From Azoarcus sp. (GTDB taxonomy: Bacteria; Pseudomonadota; Gammaproteobacteria; Burkholderiales; Rhodocyclaceae), in assembly GCA_031259795.1 (NCBI GenBank), contig JAIRLA010000107.1:1-7742 (forward strand): a DNA stretch of 7,742 nucleotides, read 5' to 3'. A program made the translations under genes and the position numbers. This document shows, in pieces, positions 6,650 to 7,742 of this stretch (position 1 is its first letter; each line of letters starts with the position of its first letter). Under the pieces are notes generated by a model that was not told the DNA's origin, made no database searches, and saw nothing but the letters and a program-made list of their open reading frames with translations.

Positions 6650-6668
6650 TCCGGTCGCGCGATCAGGC
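6644..6668. terminator. Symmetric inverted repeat spanning two convergent stop codons
   Basis: GCCTGATC (6644-6651) and GATCAGGC (6661-6668) form a perfect 8-pair stem with a 9-base loop. The TGA of grxD (6647-6649) and the TGA of the lipoyl-domain gene (6663-6665 on the minus strand) lie at mirror positions in the two arms. It could serve both genes as a 3' hairpin. No T-tract follows on either side, so intrinsic termination is uncertain. Confidence 0.45.
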
Positions 6669-6926
6669 CGTCAGCGTGACGAGCAGCGCGCCTTCGTCGA
6701 CGACATCGCCCGCGGCGATCAGGACTTCGTGCACGACGCCGGCATGCGGGGAGAAGATATCCAGCGCCACCTTGCCGGTTTCCAGCGTCAGGATGACGTC
6801 GTCGCGCGCGACGCGCTTGCCGGGGGCGACGAATACCTCCAGGATGGAAACCTCGCCCTGGGCACAACCGCCGCAACTCTCCCAGCATTCGGGGAACTTG
6901 GGCAAGCGGATTTCCCGGAGGGGCAT
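6663..6926 (-). CDS. Small stand-alone lipoyl/biotinyl-attachment domain protein with CX3CX2C motif
   Basis: This 87-residue protein is almost entirely one lipoyl-type domain. From about residue 26 it follows the flattened beta-barrel pattern: VSILEVFVAPGKRVARDDVILTL, then the hairpin turn LETGKVALDIF with candidate modified Lys52, then SPHAGVVHEVLIAAGDVVDEGALLVTL. In 2-oxoacid dehydrogenase E2 subunits the turn usually reads E(T/S)DKA; here it is ETGKV, still consistent with lipoylation, whereas a biotin carrier would normally have MKM. The N-terminus MPLREIRLPKFPECWESCGGC inserts Cys14, Cys18 and Cys21 (CX3CX2C) between the first and second strands, which ordinary lipoyl domains lack. There is no catalytic domain, signal peptide or linker. 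The start at 6926 lacks a clear ribosome binding site, but a TATAAT lies 42 bases upstream. The domain assignment is fairly safe; partner enzyme and role are unknown. Confidence 0.8.
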   Translation of the reverse strand: MPLREIRLPKFPECWESCGGCAQGEVSILEVFVAPGKRVARDDVILTLETGKVALDIFSPHAGVVHEVLIAAGDVVDEGALLVTLTA

Positions 6927-6968
6927 GGCGGCGAGTGTCGATGGGAGGCGGCCGGATGCCGCTGGCGC

Positions 6969-6974
6969 ATTATA
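6969..6974 (-). promoter_or_regulatory. Candidate -10 box for the lipoyl-domain gene
   Basis: A perfect TATAAT reads on the minus strand from 6974 to 6969 and is followed by GCG. The start would be near 6962, leaving a leader of about 36 bases before the ATG at 6926. A TTGACC lies only 7 bases upstream of the hexamer, too close to be its -35. The surrounding GCGCATTATA(N)GGCGCGG-like sequence resembles that of the tsaE -10 region. Confidence 0.45.
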
Positions 6975-7050
6975 CCGGCGCGGTCAATACCGGGTTGGGC
7001 GCGAAATGGCGGAGGTGGGACGTCAACGTGAAAAATACCGGCGACGGTAG

Positions 7051-7079
7051 TTTACAGACCCGGAATCGCACACTACAAT
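7051..7079 (+). promoter_or_regulatory. Sigma-70 promoter of the tRNA cluster
   Basis: TTTACA (7051-7056) and TACAAT (7074-7079) each match consensus at five of six bases and are separated by exactly 17 bases. The start would be near 7086, about 9 bases before tRNA-Ala. The GCGCAC sequence just after the -10 is a GC-rich discriminator of the type found at stable-RNA promoters under stringent control. Confidence 0.75.
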
Positions 7080-7094
7080 GCGCACTCTTTCGAT

Positions 7095-7170
<76 letters not shown>

Positions 7171-7197
7171 TCGTGGGAATGTAGTGGCAGCATCGTA

Positions 7198-7273
7198 GTC
7201 CCCATCGTCTAGAGGCCTAGGACACCGCCCTTTCACGGCGATAACCGGGGTTCGAATCCCCGTGGGGACGCCA
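7198..7273 (+). tRNA. tRNA-Glu (TTC)
   Basis: The 76-base gene has acceptor GTCCCCA/TGGGGAC, discriminator G and encoded CCA (7271-7273). The anticodon loop CTTTCAC gives anticodon TTC, which reads GAA and GAG. The T arm is CGGGG-TTCGAAT-CCCCG. The anticodon stem is CCGCC/GGCGA, so the first pair (27-43) is a C-A mismatch where E. coli has C-G. It lies 27 bases after tRNA-Ala in the same transcript. Confidence 0.97.
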
Positions 7274-7308
7274 GTTTTCCGGCGTTGCCGCAACGGCGGC
7301 GCTGGTGT

Positions 7309-7385
7309 GGAGTGGTAGTTCAGTTGGTTAGAATACCGGCCTGTCACGCCGGGGGTCGCGGGTTCGAGTCCCGTCCACTCCGCCA
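7309..7385 (+). tRNA. tRNA-Asp (GTC)
   Basis: The 77-base gene has acceptor GGAGTGG/CCACTCC, discriminator G and encoded CCA (7383-7385). The anticodon arm CCGGC/GCCGG encloses loop CTGTCAC, anticodon GTC, which reads GAC and GAU. The T arm is GCGGG-TTCGAGT-CCCGT with one G-T pair. It ends the cluster. The 35-base spacer from tRNA-Glu holds a small hairpin (CGTTG 7283-7287 with CAACG 7291-7295), perhaps a processing signal. Confidence 0.98.
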
Positions 7386-7430
7386 TCGATGCAATAAAAT
7401 AAATGAGTTACGAGAGGATTTTAACTTTGG

Positions 7431-7455
7431 CCCACATAAAACCCCACAATAAAAC
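7431..7455. repeat. Pair of short direct repeats downstream of tRNA-Asp
   Basis: CCCACATAAAAC (7431-7442) is followed immediately by CCCACAATAAAAC (7443-7455), identical but for one inserted A. They lie in a locally AT-rich stretch (about 7386-7460) that contrasts with the GC-rich surroundings. They could be binding sites for a regulator or integrase arm sites, but no protein in the window supports either reading. Confidence 0.4.
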
Positions 7456-7464
7456 GGGTTGTTG

Positions 7465-7508
7465 ACGCGGCAGTTACCGCCGGATGGTTTCGTTGCCGCC
7501 TGCCGCGT
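7465..7508. terminator. Candidate hairpin terminator between the tRNA cluster and the right-edge gene
   Basis: ACGCGGCAG (7465-7473) and CTGCCGCGT (7500-7508) are perfect 9-base reverse complements around a 26-base loop. On the minus strand the stem begins 9 bases after the stop codon of the right-edge gene. On the plus strand it is the first sizeable hairpin after tRNA-Asp and is followed by TTTCAAACATT. It may end transcripts from both sides. The long loop and lack of a solid T-tract limit confidence. Confidence 0.4.
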
Positions 7509-7517
7509 TTCAAACAT

Positions 7518-7742
7518 TCACCGCCTGCCTTTCGACCAGAGGAAATAATCCTTGTCGAGCCGATAGGCGATCCGGGCCTCGTTCTTTCGGCGAATCGCAT
7601 CGGGAAGCCAACTCGTCGCGAGGCAGTACAATGCCATGGTGGCGGCGTATACCGGCAAACCCTGTCGGCCTGAAAGCAGCCAGATCGCGCAGAACACAAC
7701 CGCCGAAATCGCAACGTCTTCACTATCGGGACGCCTGCGCCG
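7518..7742 (-). CDS. C-terminal end of an unidentified membrane protein (partial)
   Basis: On the minus strand a frame enters from the right edge and stays open for 74 codons to a TGA at 7518-7520. It reads through DSEDVAISAVVFCAIWLLSG, a probable membrane helix, then GLPVYAATMALYCLATSWLP, a second one, and ends in a charged tail IRRKNEARIAYRLDKDYFLW with SKGRR last. Two hydrophobic stretches followed by a basic cytoplasmic-looking tail suggest an integral membrane protein rather than a chance frame. A shorter frame starting at an internal ATG in another register overlaps it but has no such pattern. I do not recognise the family and the N-terminus is outside the window. The hairpin at 7465-7508 follows its stop codon. 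Confidence 0.55.
   Translation of the reverse strand, partial: RRRRPDSEDVAISAVVFCAIWLLSGRQGLPVYAATMALYCLATSWLPDAIRRKNEARIAYRLDKDYFLWSKGRR

Noticed and set aside
7421..7723. 100-codon minus-strand frame starting MKTLRFRRLC
   Set aside because: It overlaps the edge-entering membrane-protein frame in another register, lacks hydrophobic or domain pattern and runs through the hairpin and direct repeats.

Overview
The window looks like ordinary chromosome of a GC-rich betaproteobacterium, possibly near Rhodocyclales or Nitrosomonadales. This rests on family resemblance of the proteins (an Uup-like ABC-F, a CapD/WbpM-type dehydratase, the tsaE-amiC overlap, a CGFS glutaredoxin), on the high GC content and on the Ala-Glu-Asp tRNA cluster. 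No search was run, so the placement is inference.

Layout, left to right. Positions 1-446 (minus) hold the N-terminal third or less of an ABC-F ATPase. Positions 447-752 are a gene-free gap with an interspersed palindromic repeat (606-671). Positions 753-2615 (minus) encode a membrane-anchored nucleotide-sugar 4,6-dehydratase/epimerase. A second gap of about 380 bases carries a perfect GC hairpin. Positions 2995-4197 (minus) encode an aromatic/aspartate aminotransferase with an extended -10 promoter. Positions 4341-5705 (minus) encode the Tat-exported amidase AmiC, whose start lies inside the 3' end of tsaE (5648-6187, minus). grxD (6326-6649, plus) diverges from tsaE. It converges on a small stand-alone lipoyl-domain protein (6663-6926, minus), with both stop codons inside one inverted repeat. 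A promoter at 7051-7079 then drives tRNA-Ala(GGC), tRNA-Glu(TTC) and tRNA-Asp(GTC). To the right lie an AT-richer stretch with short direct repeats, a hairpin, and the C-terminal end of an unidentified membrane protein running off the window (7518-7742, minus).

Functionally these are mostly independent housekeeping units: cell-wall splitting at division (AmiC), tRNA t6A modification (TsaE), Fe-S cluster handling (GrxD), amino-acid metabolism, surface sugar synthesis and tRNA supply. I see no CRISPR array, transposase, integrase, toxin-antitoxin pair or defence system. The least ordinary items are the 87-residue lipoyl protein with its CX3CX2C motif beside grxD, and the stretch downstream of tRNA-Asp, which could be an island boundary but shows no proof of one.
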